30,201 bases of DNA from JAJQCI01 sp964388305. Lineage in GTDB: Bacteria; Bacillota; Clostridia; Lachnospirales; CAG-274. Of the stretch, positions 1 through 7,917 are shown one piece after another. Where the stretch lies: NCBI GenBank assembly GCA_964388305.1, contig CAYMAA010000006.1, positions 1 to 30,201 of the forward strand, in the 5' to 3' direction. A model generated the notes under the pieces. It made no database searches. It was not told the DNA's origin and saw nothing but the letters and a program-made list of their open reading frames with translations. A program made the position numbers and the translations under genes. Within the stretch, counting starts at the first letter, position 1. Every line of letters starts with the position of its first letter.

Positions 1-37
1 CGGCCGCCATCAGCAGCGCTATCAGCCGTTTACCCAT
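1..37 (-). CDS. Possible 5' end of a leftward gene (signal-peptide-like N-terminus), cut by the window edge
   Basis: Read on the minus strand, an ATG at 37-35 opens a frame giving M-G-K-R-L-I-A-L-L-M-A-A before the window ends. Lys-Arg followed by a hydrophobic run is what the start of a signal peptide or membrane anchor looks like. A purine-rich AAAGGGGG (complement of 46-53) lies 8 nt upstream and could be the ribosome binding site. Only 12 codons are visible, so no product can be named. The stretch is much richer in G+C than the rest of the window, and the candidate RBS overlaps a GC-rich repeat-like segment, so it could be chance. Confidence 0.3.
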   Translation of the reverse strand, partial: MGKRLIALLMAA

Positions 38-62
38 TTCCGCCGCCCCCTTTCCCCACGGG

Positions 63-100
63 TCACTGTTACGGTCGGCTTCCGCCGACCGTAACAGTGA
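63..100. repeat. Perfect 17-bp GC-rich palindrome (hairpin) in intergenic DNA
   Basis: The arms 63-79 and 84-100 are exact reverse complements, separated by the tetranucleotide TTCC. No T-run follows on either strand, so it is not a standard intrinsic terminator. The flank CCCCACGGGTC resembles CCCTACGGGTC beside the palindromes at 3496-3583, suggesting members of one dispersed GC-rich intergenic repeat family. The remaining 187 bp up to the EF-G-like gene are AT-rich. They show only a small GCACTT/AGGTGC hairpin at 240-254 and no convincing promoter. Confidence 0.75.
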
Positions 101-287
101 GCAGCTCCTGTATTTTATAAAATGGTTACAATTATAAAAATTTTTAATTATTTTAAAGGATATTTGTTTAATGTGCAGAATATTAATTATAGAGTGTGTT
201 TTTATATAGCAAAAAACATATATTTCAGTCAATAATGCAGCACTTTGAAGGTGCAAAAGTTACAATACGGAAAAGGTGGTAATGTTA

Positions 288-2357
288 ATGAAAGCTTATT
301 CATTGAAGGATGTAAGAAATGTAGCCGTGCTTGGCCACAGCGGATGTGGCAAAACAACTATATGTGAAGCTGTTTTATACATAAACGGAGTCACAAAAAG
401 GTTTGGCTCGACAGACAGCGGCAATACCGTGAGTGACTATGATGCGGAGGAAATAAGAAGACGTGTTTCCATAAGCACATCAATTATACCCGTTGAGGTT
501 GACGGTATGAAGATCAATCTTTTGGATACCCCCGGTTATTTTGACTTTGTGGGCGAGGTTAAAGAGGCTCTTGAGGTTGCCGATGTGGCTGTTATTGTTG
601 TAAGCGCCAAAAGCGGTGTGGAGGTTGGTACGGAAAAGGCTTGGGAGCTTTGCGAAGAAATGAAGGTGCCGAGGTTTTTCCTTGTAAACGGTATGGACGA
701 TGAAAACGCCGACTTCCACAAGGTTATAGAACAGCTTGACGAAAAGTTTGGAAAGAGTGTAGCGCCTATTCACTTCCCGTATTTGGAAAACGGCAAGTTT
801 GCGGGTTTTGTTAATGTTATAAGAAGAGCAGGCAGAAAGTTTGTAGGCGATGAAATTGTTGACGCAGGTATTCCCGAGGGACTTGAAGATGAAATAGAAG
901 ATGCAAGAATGCTGGTTTCCGAGGCTGTTGCCGAAACAGACGATGATCTTATGGAAAAATTCTTTAATGACGAAGAATTTACCGTAGATGAAATTTACGG
1001 CGGCATTAAGAAAGGTATTTTGGACGGCTCCGTTACTCCTGTTCTTTGCTCCGCAGCAGTTAAAAAGATCGGTATAGCAATGCTTTTAAAGCAGATTATT
1101 AAGTATGTGCCTGCCACAAACGAGCTTAAGCCGACCATTTCCGCCGTTACTACTGACGGTGAAGAAACAGAGATTAAGGTTAGTGAAGATGAACCGTTTT
1201 CAGCATTTGTATTTAAAACAATTGCCGATCCTTATGTAGGAAGGCTCAGCATATTTAAGGTGCGTTCGGGTGTGCTTAAAAAGGACAGCACCTTTGTAAA
1301 CGTAAACAAGGGAACAACAGAAAAGGCAACTCATATTTATGTTATAAGGGGAAAAGACCAAATAGAAGTAAACGAAGTACGGGCAGGCGATATTGCAGCC
1401 ATTGCCAAGCTTTCAAGCACTTCTACCTGCGATACTCTTGCAGACCCTAAGCGTAAAATTATGTTTAAGGCTATTGATTTTCCGCATCCATACCACAAAA
1501 AAGCCATTAAGCCGAAGGCTAAGGGCGATGAGGATAAAATGGCTTCCGCTATTTCAAAAATGCTTGAAGAGGATAAAACTCTTTGCTTTGAGTTTGACAA
1601 GGAAACAAAGGAATCTGTTATTTCTGCCATAGGCGATACACAGATGGACGTTTTTGTTAAAAAGCTGAAGAACAAATATAAATTGGACGTTGAGCTTTTC
1701 GATCCGAGAATTGCTTACAAGGAAAAAATCAGAGGAACGGTTACACACAGACATAAATATAAAAAGCAGTCCGGCGGTTCGGGGCAGTACGGTGATGTTG
1801 AAATTGAATTTTCACCAAACTTTGATGAGCCTGATACACCTTATACATTTGAAGAACAAATCTTCGGCGGTTCTGTACCAAAGCAGTACTTCCCCGCTGT
1901 TGAAAAGGGTATTCAGGAGAGTGTTAAAAAAGGGCCTCTTGCAGGCTATCCCGTTGTTGGCATTAAGGCTGTTTTAAAGGACGGCTCCTATCATGCGGTA
2001 GACTCTAACGAAAACGCTTTCAAAACAGCTACAATGATGTGCTTTAAGGAGGCATTCCTTAAAGCCAAGCCTACAATTCTTGAGCCTATTATGGACGTTG
2101 AGGTTATTGTACCTAAGGATTATACAGGCGATATTATGGGTGATATGAATAAGCGCCGAGGACGTGTAAACGGTATGGACAGCGAGGGAAATAAGCAGAA
2201 AATATTTGCACAGGCGCCTCTTTCCGAAATGTCCGGCTATGCTACGGATCTTCGCTCCATGACACAGGGCAGAGGAGATTTTACAATGACTTTTTCGGGA
2301 TATGAAGATGCACCTAAGGATGTTTGCGATAAGGTAATTGCGGAAGCAGCTAAATAA
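288..2357 (+). CDS. EF-G paralogue (translation factor GTPase, EF-G-like/EFG II type)
   Basis: This is a translational GTPase of 689 residues with full EF-G architecture, but it is not the canonical fusA product. The P-loop GHSGCGKTT lies at residues 16-24 and the G3 motif DTPG at 80-83. G2 reads RRVSIS where classical EF-G has RGITI. G4 reads NGMD (134-137) instead of NKMD. Domain II, domain IV (GGSGQYGDVEIEF) and domain V (NKRRGRVNGM) are present. The DTPGYFDFVGE wording is typical of the second EF-G-like protein of Clostridia; its exact role in translocation, recycling or stress is not settled. The frame is open from 276 (GTG), but AGGTGG at 274-279 favours ATG 288, with an 8-nt spacer. 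It is probably monocistronic, given the hairpin after the stop. Confidence in the family is high; the physiological role is inferred. Confidence 0.9.
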   Translation: MKAYSLKDVRNVAVLGHSGCGKTTICEAVLYINGVTKRFGSTDSGNTVSDYDAEEIRRRVSISTSIIPVEVDGMKINLLDTPGYFDFVGEVKEALEVADVAVIVVSAKSGVEVGTEKAWELCEEMKVPRFFLVNGMDDENADFHKVIEQLDEKFGKSVAPIHFPYLENGKFAGFVNVIRRAGRKFVGDEIVDAGIPEGLEDEIEDARMLVSEAVAETDDDLMEKFFNDEEFTVDEIYGGIKKGILDGSVTPVLCSAAVKKIGIAMLLKQIIKYVPATNELKPTISAVTTDGEETEIKVSEDEPFSAFVFKTIADPYVGRLSIFKVRSGVLKKDSTFVNVNKGTTEKATHIYVIRGKDQIEVNEVRAGDIAAIAKLSSTSTCDTLADPKRKIMFKAIDFPHPYHKKAIKPKAKGDEDKMASAISKMLEEDKTLCFEFDKETKESVISAIGDTQMDVFVKKLKNKYKLDVELFDPRIAYKEKIRGTVTHRHKYKKQSGGSGQYGDVEIEFSPNFDEPDTPYTFEEQIFGGSVPKQYFPAVEKGIQESVKKGPLAGYPVVGIKAVLKDGSYHAVDSNENAFKTATMMCFKEAFLKAKPTILEPIMDVEVIVPKDYTGDIMGDMNKRRGRVNGMDSEGNKQKIFAQAPLSEMSGYATDLRSMTQGRGDFTMTFSGYEDAPKDVCDKVIAEAAK

Positions 2358-2366
2358 TTTTATAAT
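2338..2366 (+). promoter_or_regulatory. Possible promoter for the aldo/keto reductase, inside the EF-G-like gene end
   Basis: TTGCGG (2338-2343), 17 bp, then a perfect TATAAT (2361-2366) just past the EF-G-like stop codon. A start near 2373 would place the hairpin 2374-2398 at the extreme 5' end of the reductase mRNA. The -35 matches at only three positions, so this is tentative. Confidence 0.3.
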
Positions 2367-2373
2367 AATAGTT

Positions 2374-2402
2374 AAGACGGTCAGAGTATGGCCGTCTTTT
2401 TT
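2374..2402 (+). terminator. Intrinsic terminator after the EF-G-like gene
   Basis: AAGACGGTC (2374-2382) pairs with GGCCGTCTT (2390-2398) as a 9-bp stem with one G-U pair and a 7-nt loop. It runs into a T-tract ending at 2402. It lies 17 nt downstream of the EF-G-like stop codon and only 17 nt before the next start codon. Confidence 0.75.
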
Positions 2403-2419
2403 AAAACGGGGGTGTGAAT

Positions 2420-3451
2420 ATGACGGAAGTCAGGCTTGGAAAAACCGATTTGGTTGTTAATAAAATGGGTTTTGGGGCTTTGCCTATACAAAGGCTGTCT
2501 GTTGAAGAGGCCGGCAGGCTTTTAAAGAAGGCTTATGAAAACGGAATTAATTTTTTTGATACGGCACGGTGGTATACCGACAGCGAGGTAAAAATCGGCA
2601 AGGCTTTAAGCGATGTTAGAGAAAACATTGTTATTGCCACAAAAAGCGGCGCGGAAACAGGTGAGGAAATGGAAAGGGATTTGGAAATATCCCTTAAAAA
2701 CTTAAACACGGACTATATTGATATTTATCAGTTTCATAACCCTGCCTTTTGCCCCAAACCGCAGGACGGCAGCGGTTTATATGAGGCGGCAGTAAAAGCA
2801 AAGGCGGCAGGCAAAATAAGGCATATCGGAATTACCAATCATAGAATAGCTGTTGCCAAAGAGGCTATAGAAAGCGGATTGTATGAAACATTGCAGTTTC
2901 CGTTTTGCTATTTGGCAACGGATAAGGATATTGAGCTTGTTGAAATGTGCAGGGAGCATAATATGGGATTTATTGCAATGAAGGCTCTTTCGGGAGGGCT
3001 TATTACAAACAGTGCGGCAGCTTGCGCATTTGAAAATGAGTTTGACAATGTTGTACCTATTTGGGGAGTGCAGAGAGAAAAAGAGTTGGACGAATTTTTA
3101 AGCTATATTGATAATCCTCCTGTTATGAATGAAGAAATTAAAAGTATAATTGGCTATGACAGAAAAGAGCTTGCAGGAGATTTTTGCCGTGGCTGCGGAT
3201 ATTGTATGCCTTGCCCCGTAGGTATAGAAATTAATAATTGCGCAAGAATGTCACTTTTACTCAGACGCTCTCCCACGGCATCACATTTAAGCGCCGAGGG
3301 TCAGGCGAAAATGAAAAAAATCGAGGACTGTATTAACTGCGGAAAATGCAAAAGCAAATGTCCTTACGGACTTAATACACCGGAATTGCTTAAAAAGAAT
3401 TATGAGGACTACAAGGCTGTTATGGAGGGAAAAGCATTTGTAGGGGTATAA
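2420..3451 (+). CDS. Aldo/keto reductase with C-terminal 2[4Fe-4S] ferredoxin domain
   Basis: This is an oxidoreductase of 343 residues. The N-terminal two thirds are an aldo/keto reductase barrel with the catalytic tetrad visible: Asp47 and Tyr52 in NFFDTARWY, Lys75 in ATKSG and His106 in YQFHNP. The C-terminal part carries two cysteine clusters, CRGCGYCMPC followed by CPVG-type spacing, and CINCGKCKSKCPYG, as expected for two iron-sulfur clusters. The fusion is common in anaerobes, and the substrate is unknown. The frame is open from a GTG at 2414, but CGGGGGTG fits ATG 2420 better (MTEVRLGKTDL). It is separated from the upstream gene by a hairpin and probably has its own promoter, possibly at 2338-2366. 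Nothing nearby points to a specific pathway. Confidence 0.9.
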   Translation: MTEVRLGKTDLVVNKMGFGALPIQRLSVEEAGRLLKKAYENGINFFDTARWYTDSEVKIGKALSDVRENIVIATKSGAETGEEMERDLEISLKNLNTDYIDIYQFHNPAFCPKPQDGSGLYEAAVKAKAAGKIRHIGITNHRIAVAKEAIESGLYETLQFPFCYLATDKDIELVEMCREHNMGFIAMKALSGGLITNSAAACAFENEFDNVVPIWGVQREKELDEFLSYIDNPPVMNEEIKSIIGYDRKELAGDFCRGCGYCMPCPVGIEINNCARMSLLLRRSPTASHLSAEGQAKMKKIEDCINCGKCKSKCPYGLNTPELLKKNYEDYKAVMEGKAFVGV

Positions 3452-3495
3452 AGGCTTGGTTTTAGCCGGCGTTGTAACGAAGCGCCAAGGCTTGC

Positions 3496-3537
3496 GGCGG
3501 TAAAGAGGCGGCATTGCAATGCCGCCTCTTTACCGCC
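3496..3537. repeat. Perfect 42-bp palindrome (21-bp arms) downstream of the reductase
   Basis: The arms 3496-3516 and 3517-3537 are exact reverse complements with no spacer, rich in GGCGG/CCGCC. It begins 45 bp after the reductase stop. No T-run follows, so it is not a typical terminator, although it may still stop or protect transcripts. It is GC-rich against an AT-leaning background and is followed directly by a second hairpin and the CTACGGGTC motif also seen near position 60. Confidence 0.8.
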
Positions 3538-3594
3538 CTCGCCCCCCCTACGGGTCGGCTGTGAAGTACGGCGTATGCCGTACAAACAGGCGAG
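3538..3594. repeat. Second GC-rich hairpin unit with CTACGGGTC flank
   Basis: GTACGGC (3566-3572) and GCCGTAC (3577-3583) form a perfect stem with GTAT in the loop. Outer arms CTCGCC (3538-3543) and GGCGAG (3589-3594) can enclose it. Together with 3496-3537 this makes a composite element of about 100 bp. The CCCTACGGGTC segment (3546-3556) matches CCCCACGGGTC near 55-64. Confidence 0.6.
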
Positions 3595-3641
3595 CGGCAA
3601 TAATTTTTGGCAATTAACATACAAAAAATTAAAATTGGGGG

Positions 3642-3671
3642 TTGACAAAAATATTATAAAGGGTGTACAAT
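3642..3671 (+). promoter_or_regulatory. Promoter of rpoBC
   Basis: A consensus TTGACA (3642-3647) is followed by an 18-bp spacer and TACAAT (3666-3671). It is the only strong sigma-A-type promoter between the reductase and rpoB, and it predicts a start near 3679, leaving a leader of about 285 nt. Confidence 0.85.
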
Positions 3672-3679
3672 ATTTAATT

Positions 3680-3964
3680 GAAACCCTATGCGTAATAGCG
3701 TGGGAAATAATGTCGATATATGTATTTTATAGCGTTAAAAAAGCATTGAATACGATATACCGTTTCGATTTATACGCAGCAGTTAATTTCACCAAAGGGT
3801 ATATATTATCCCTTAAAAAGGAAAATGTGTTATTTATGGCATATATGGATAAAAAATTAAAAATTAAGCTGTATATGGATTAAATATAGCCGGAAAATTT
3901 TTTGAAAATAAAGAGTTTTCGGCAAATTTTGGTGTTTAAAATATATAAAAGGAGTTGAAGGTGC
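3680..3964 (+). other. Long AT-rich untranslated leader of rpoB
   Basis: No credible gene lies between the promoter and rpoB. The only long forward frame here starts inside the upstream palindrome and crosses the promoter, so it was rejected. Near the 3' end, GCCGGAAAA (3889-3897) can pair with TTTTCGGC (3916-3923), with an alternative inner pairing GAAAA/TTTTC. A short AAATTTT tract (3924-3930) follows, which resembles a weak attenuator. The rpoB ribosome binding site AAAAGGAG is at 3947-3954. I do not recognise a known leader family. Confidence 0.4.
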
Positions 3965-6900
3965 ATGGAAAAAGACAGAATGAAACCGGTGAAATTGGGT
4001 CATGCCACAAGAGTCAGCTATGCAACAGTTGATGAGGTGCTGGAAATGCCCAATCTTTTAGCTCTTCAGAAAGACAGCTACGACTGGTTTAAGGGTGACG
4101 GGTTAAAAGAGGTATTTGAAGATGTATCTCCCATAAGCGACTTTAAAGGTGAGCTTATGCTTGAATTTTTGGATTTCTCGCTGGACAGACCGCCTAAATA
4201 TTCCATTCAGGAATGTAAGGAAAGAGATGCAACCTATGCCGCGCCTTTATACGTTAAGGTAAGACTCCGCAACAAAGAGCTTGACGAAATTAAGGAACAG
4301 GAGCTGTTTATGGGGGACTTCCCTCTTATGACAGACACGGGCACCTTTGTTATCAACGGCGCTGAACGTGTTATCGTAAGCCAGCTTGTACGTTCTCCGG
4401 GCATATATTATGATATTACAAAGGATAAAGCAGGCAAAAATCTGATTACTTCTCAAATTATACCAAACAGAGGAGCATGGCTTGAATATGAAACGGACTC
4501 CAATGATGTATTCAGTGTAAGAGTAGACAGAACCAGAAAGCTGCCCGTTACTGTACTTGTTAGGGCATTAAGTCCCTCAAAGGACGGCTCCGATGAAGAA
4601 ATTGCGAGTCTTTTCGGCGAAGATCCCAAAATTGCCGCAACCCTTGAAAAGGACACAACCTCCAACTACAATGAGGCTTTGCTTGAGCTTTATAAAAAGA
4701 TAAGACCGGGCGACCCTGCCACGGTAGAATCCTCGGAAACTCTTATAAGAAATATGTTTTATGACCCCAGAAGATATGATCTTGCAAAGGTCGGCCGTTA
4801 CAAATACAACAAAAAGCTGCTTCTTTCTCAAAGAGTAAAAGGCTTTAAGCTTGCGGAGGACGCCGTTGACCCGTTGACGGGAGAGATTATTTGCGAGGCA
4901 GGCACAAAGCTTACAAGAGAGCTTTGCGAGGAAATTCAGAATACGGGTATTGATGCCGTTTATGTTTTTAAGGCAGACGGCAACCCCATTAAAATATTGA
5001 CAAACAAGCAGGCTGCCATTGACGGATTTATTGAAGGCTACGGACTTGCGGCAGAGGATGTGGGACTTGTAAAGGGAACAAGGGTTTATGTTCCCGTTAT
5101 GAAAGAGCTTATGGAAAACTGCGATGATGCGGACAGTCTTAAAGCAGCTATAAAAGTAAATATGAGCGAGCTTGTGCCAAAGCATATTACCTATGATGAT
5201 ATTATGGCTACAATCAGCTATTGTATTCATTTGGATTATGAAATAGGCAAAAAGGATGATATTGACCACCTTGGAAACCGTAGAATAAGGGCGGTTGGCG
5301 AGCTTTTGCAAAATCAGTTCAGAATCGGCATTTCCCGTATGGAAAGAGTTGTAAGAGAAAGAATGTCCACTCAGGACAAGGATGCCGTTACTCCCCAGGC
5401 TCTTATTAATATTAAACCCGTTACCGCCGCAATTAAGGAGTTTTTCGGCAGCTCTCAGCTTTCCCAGTTTATGGATCAGAACAATCCTTTGGGAGAAATG
5501 ACGCATAAAAGAAGATTATCGGCGCTTGGCCCCGGCGGTCTTTCCCGTGAGAGGGCAGGCTTTGAGGTGCGTGACGTACACACATCGCACTATGGAAGAA
5601 TGTGCCCTATAGAAACACCCGAAGGCCCTAACATCGGTCTTATAAATTCTCTTGCGGTTTATGCGAGAATTAATGAGTACGGATTTATTGAAGCGCCTTA
5701 CAGAAAGGTTAAACAGACGGAAAACGGGCCTGTTGTTACAAATGACGTTATATATATTACAGCAGATGAGGAGGAGGGTTATGCTATTGCTCAGGCAAAC
5801 GAACCCCTGGACAAGGATGGGCATTTTAAACACAGCAAGGTAGCCGCAAGGCTTGGCGTGGATAACGTGGAGCTTAAACCCGAAAGGATCGAGCTTATGG
5901 ACGTATCTCCTAAAATGCTTGTTTCCGTTGCTACGGCGCTTATACCCTTCCTTGAAAATGATGACGTAACCAGAGCGCTTATGGGTTCCAATATGCAAAG
6001 GCAGGCTGTGCCTCTTTTAACAACGGAAAGTCCTGTTGTAGGTACGGGTATGGAACATAAAACAGCTAAGGACTCCGGTGTTGTTGTTGTGGCAAAAAGA
6101 AGCGGTTATGTGGATTTTGTTGACGCATCGGGTATTGTAATTGCTGCCGATGACGGAGAAAGGGACAGATATACACTTACTAAATTTAAGCGTTCCAACC
6201 AAAGCACCTGCATTAATCAAAGACCTATTGTAAATAAAGGGGACAGAATTGAAGCGGGGGATATTATTGCGGATGGCCCGTCTACAAGCAATGGCGAGCT
6301 GGCTCTCGGAAAGAACCCCCTTATAGGCTTTATGACATGGGAGGGTTACAACTACGAGGACGCTGTGCTTCTTTCGGAAAAGCTTGTGGCGGAGGACGTT
6401 TACACTTCTGTACACATTGAAGAACACGAGTGTGAGGCAAGAGATACAAAGCTTGGCGCAGAGGAAATTACAAACGATATTCCCAACGTAGGTGAGGACG
6501 CCCTCAGAGATCTTAACGAAAACGGTATTATAAGAATCGGCGCGGAGGTTACCGCAAACGATATTCTTGTAGGAAAGGTTACACCTAAGGGAGAAACGGA
6601 GCTTACGGCGGAGGAAAGGCTTTTAAGAGCCATTTTCGGTGAAAAGGCAAGAGAGGTTAGAGATAACTCGTTAAGGCTTCCTCACGGTGAAAGCGGTACT
6701 GTTGTTGACGTTAAAATATTTACAAGAGAAAACTCCGATGAGTTAGGCCCCGGAGTAAACAAGCTTGTTAGAGTATATATTGCTCAAAAGAGAAAAATAT
6801 CCGTTGGGGATAAAATGGCGGGCCGCCATGGAAACAAAGGTGTGGTTTCCCGTGTGCTTCCCGTAGAGGATATGCCGTTTTTACCTAACGGCAGACCTTT

Positions 6901-7900
6901 GGATATTGTGCTTAATCCTTTGGGCGTGCCCTCTCGTATGAACATTGGTCAGGTGCTTGAAATTCACTTGGGACTTGCCGCTCAGGTGCTTGGACTTAAG
7001 GTTGCCACGCCTGTTTTTGACGGCGCTAAAGAAAAGGATATTATGGATACTCTTGAGCTTGCCAATGATTTCGCAAACTCCGAATGGGAGGATTTTGAGG
7101 CAAAATGGAAGGGCAAAATTAACGATGAAATATTTGAGTATCTTGAAAACAACAAGGAACACAGAGAAGAATGGAGGGGTGTGCCTATTAACCATACGGG
7201 AAGAGTGCAGTTAAGAGACGGCCGTACCGGCGAACCCTTTGACAATGCCACAACCATTGGTTTTATGCACTATCTCAAGCTTCACCACCTTGTTGAGGAT
7301 AAAATTCATGCACGTTCCACAGGGCCTTACTCACTTGTTACTCAGCAGCCTTTGGGCGGCAAGGCTCAATTCGGCGGGCAGAGATTTGGCGAGATGGAGG
7401 TTTGGGCATTAGAGGCTTATGGCGCATCCTACACATTGCAGGAAATTTTGACTGTTAAATCCGATGATATAGTAGGAAGAGTTAAAACCTACGAGGCTAT
7501 TGTTAAGGGTGAAAACATACCCGAGCCGGGCATACCCGAATCCTTTAAGGTTTTGCTTAAAGAGCTGCAGGCGCTTTGCCTTGACGTTAGAGTGCTTAAC
7601 GAAAACAATGAAGAGGTTGATATTAAGGAATCTATCGATTACGGCGATGACCTTAGTGTAAACATTGAGGGCAGAGAGGATCAAAGTCCCGCATACCGTG
7701 AAAAGCCTGTTGATAAGGACGCATTGATTGAAACAGAGGACGGTATTAATATCGATCAGGTTTTATCCAGTCTTGATGTGGACAGTGTAGGAACGGAAGA
7801 GAACGATGACTTCAGCTCTATAGACGACGAAATTAAGAATATGGACGAAGAAGAAATTGACAGGGAACTGCTTAATTATACGGATAGTTTTGATGATTAA
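3965..7900 (+). CDS. rpoB: DNA-directed RNA polymerase subunit beta
   Basis: The protein has 1311 residues and forms, with beta', the catalytic cleft of RNA polymerase. The rifampicin-region sequence SSQLSQFMDQNNPLGEMTHK is followed by RRLSALGPGG. It carries the drug-sensitive residues Gln501, Asp504, His514 and Ser519, equivalent to E. coli 513, 516, 526 and 531. Other beta signatures include GRYKYNKK, DDIDHLGNRRIR, HTSHYGRMCPIETPEGPN and GDKMAGRHGNKG. It is more than 100 residues longer than the B. subtilis protein (from memory 1193). Part of the excess is an acidic C-terminal tail from about residue 1223. ATG 3965 is preceded by AAAAGGAG with a 10-nt spacer. rpoC follows after 17 nt. Unusually, rplJ-rplL are not immediately upstream. 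Confidence 0.98.
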   Translation: MEKDRMKPVKLGHATRVSYATVDEVLEMPNLLALQKDSYDWFKGDGLKEVFEDVSPISDFKGELMLEFLDFSLDRPPKYSIQECKERDATYAAPLYVKVRLRNKELDEIKEQELFMGDFPLMTDTGTFVINGAERVIVSQLVRSPGIYYDITKDKAGKNLITSQIIPNRGAWLEYETDSNDVFSVRVDRTRKLPVTVLVRALSPSKDGSDEEIASLFGEDPKIAATLEKDTTSNYNEALLELYKKIRPGDPATVESSETLIRNMFYDPRRYDLAKVGRYKYNKKLLLSQRVKGFKLAEDAVDPLTGEIICEAGTKLTRELCEEIQNTGIDAVYVFKADGNPIKILTNKQAAIDGFIEGYGLAAEDVGLVKGTRVYVPVMKELMENCDDADSLKAAIKVNMSELVPKHITYDDIMATISYCIHLDYEIGKKDDIDHLGNRRIRAVGELLQNQFRIGISRMERVVRERMSTQDKDAVTPQALINIKPVTAAIKEFFGSSQLSQFMDQNNPLGEMTHKRRLSALGPGGLSRERAGFEVRDVHTSHYGRMCPIETPEGPNIGLINSLAVYARINEYGFIEAPYRKVKQTENGPVVTNDVIYITADEEEGYAIAQANEPLDKDGHFKHSKVAARLGVDNVELKPERIELMDVSPKMLVSVATALIPFLENDDVTRALMGSNMQRQAVPLLTTESPVVGTGMEHKTAKDSGVVVVAKRSGYVDFVDASGIVIAADDGERDRYTLTKFKRSNQSTCINQRPIVNKGDRIEAGDIIADGPSTSNGELALGKNPLIGFMTWEGYNYEDAVLLSEKLVAEDVYTSVHIEEHECEARDTKLGAEEITNDIPNVGEDALRDLNENGIIRIGAEVTANDILVGKVTPKGETELTAEERLLRAIFGEKAREVRDNSLRLPHGESGTVVDVKIFTRENSDELGPGVNKLVRVYIAQKRKISVGDKMAGRHGNKGVVSRVLPVEDMPFLPNGRPLDIVLNPLGVPSRMNIGQVLEIHLGLAAQVLGLKVATPVFDGAKEKDIMDTLELANDFANSEWEDFEAKWKGKINDEIFEYLENNKEHREEWRGVPINHTGRVQLRDGRTGEPFDNATTIGFMHYLKLHHLVEDKIHARSTGPYSLVTQQPLGGKAQFGGQRFGEMEVWALEAYGASYTLQEILTVKSDDIVGRVKTYEAIVKGENIPEPGIPESFKVLLKELQALCLDVRVLNENNEEVDIKESIDYGDDLSVNIEGREDQSPAYREKPVDKDALIETEDGINIDQVLSSLDVDSVGTEENDDFSSIDDEIKNMDEEEIDRELLNYTDSFDD

Positions 7901-7917
7901 TGAAAGGAGAGGTAAAA

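Noticed and set aside
276..2357. Identification of the first full gene as the canonical fusA or as a Tet(M)-type resistance protein
   Set aside because: G2 and G4 motifs differ from canonical EF-G, and the DTPGYFDF/NGMD pattern fits the EF-G-like paralogue group; nothing specifically points to tetracycline protection.
3575..3883. Forward open frame of 102 codons before rpoB
   Set aside because: It starts inside the GC-rich hairpin, runs through the rpoBC promoter, has no ribosome binding site and encodes a low-complexity Lys/Ile/Tyr-rich sequence.
4577..5506. Minus-strand open frame of 309 codons within rpoB
   Set aside because: It lies wholly antisense to the highly conserved rpoB coding sequence, and its translation resembles no protein I recognise; it is a codon-usage shadow.
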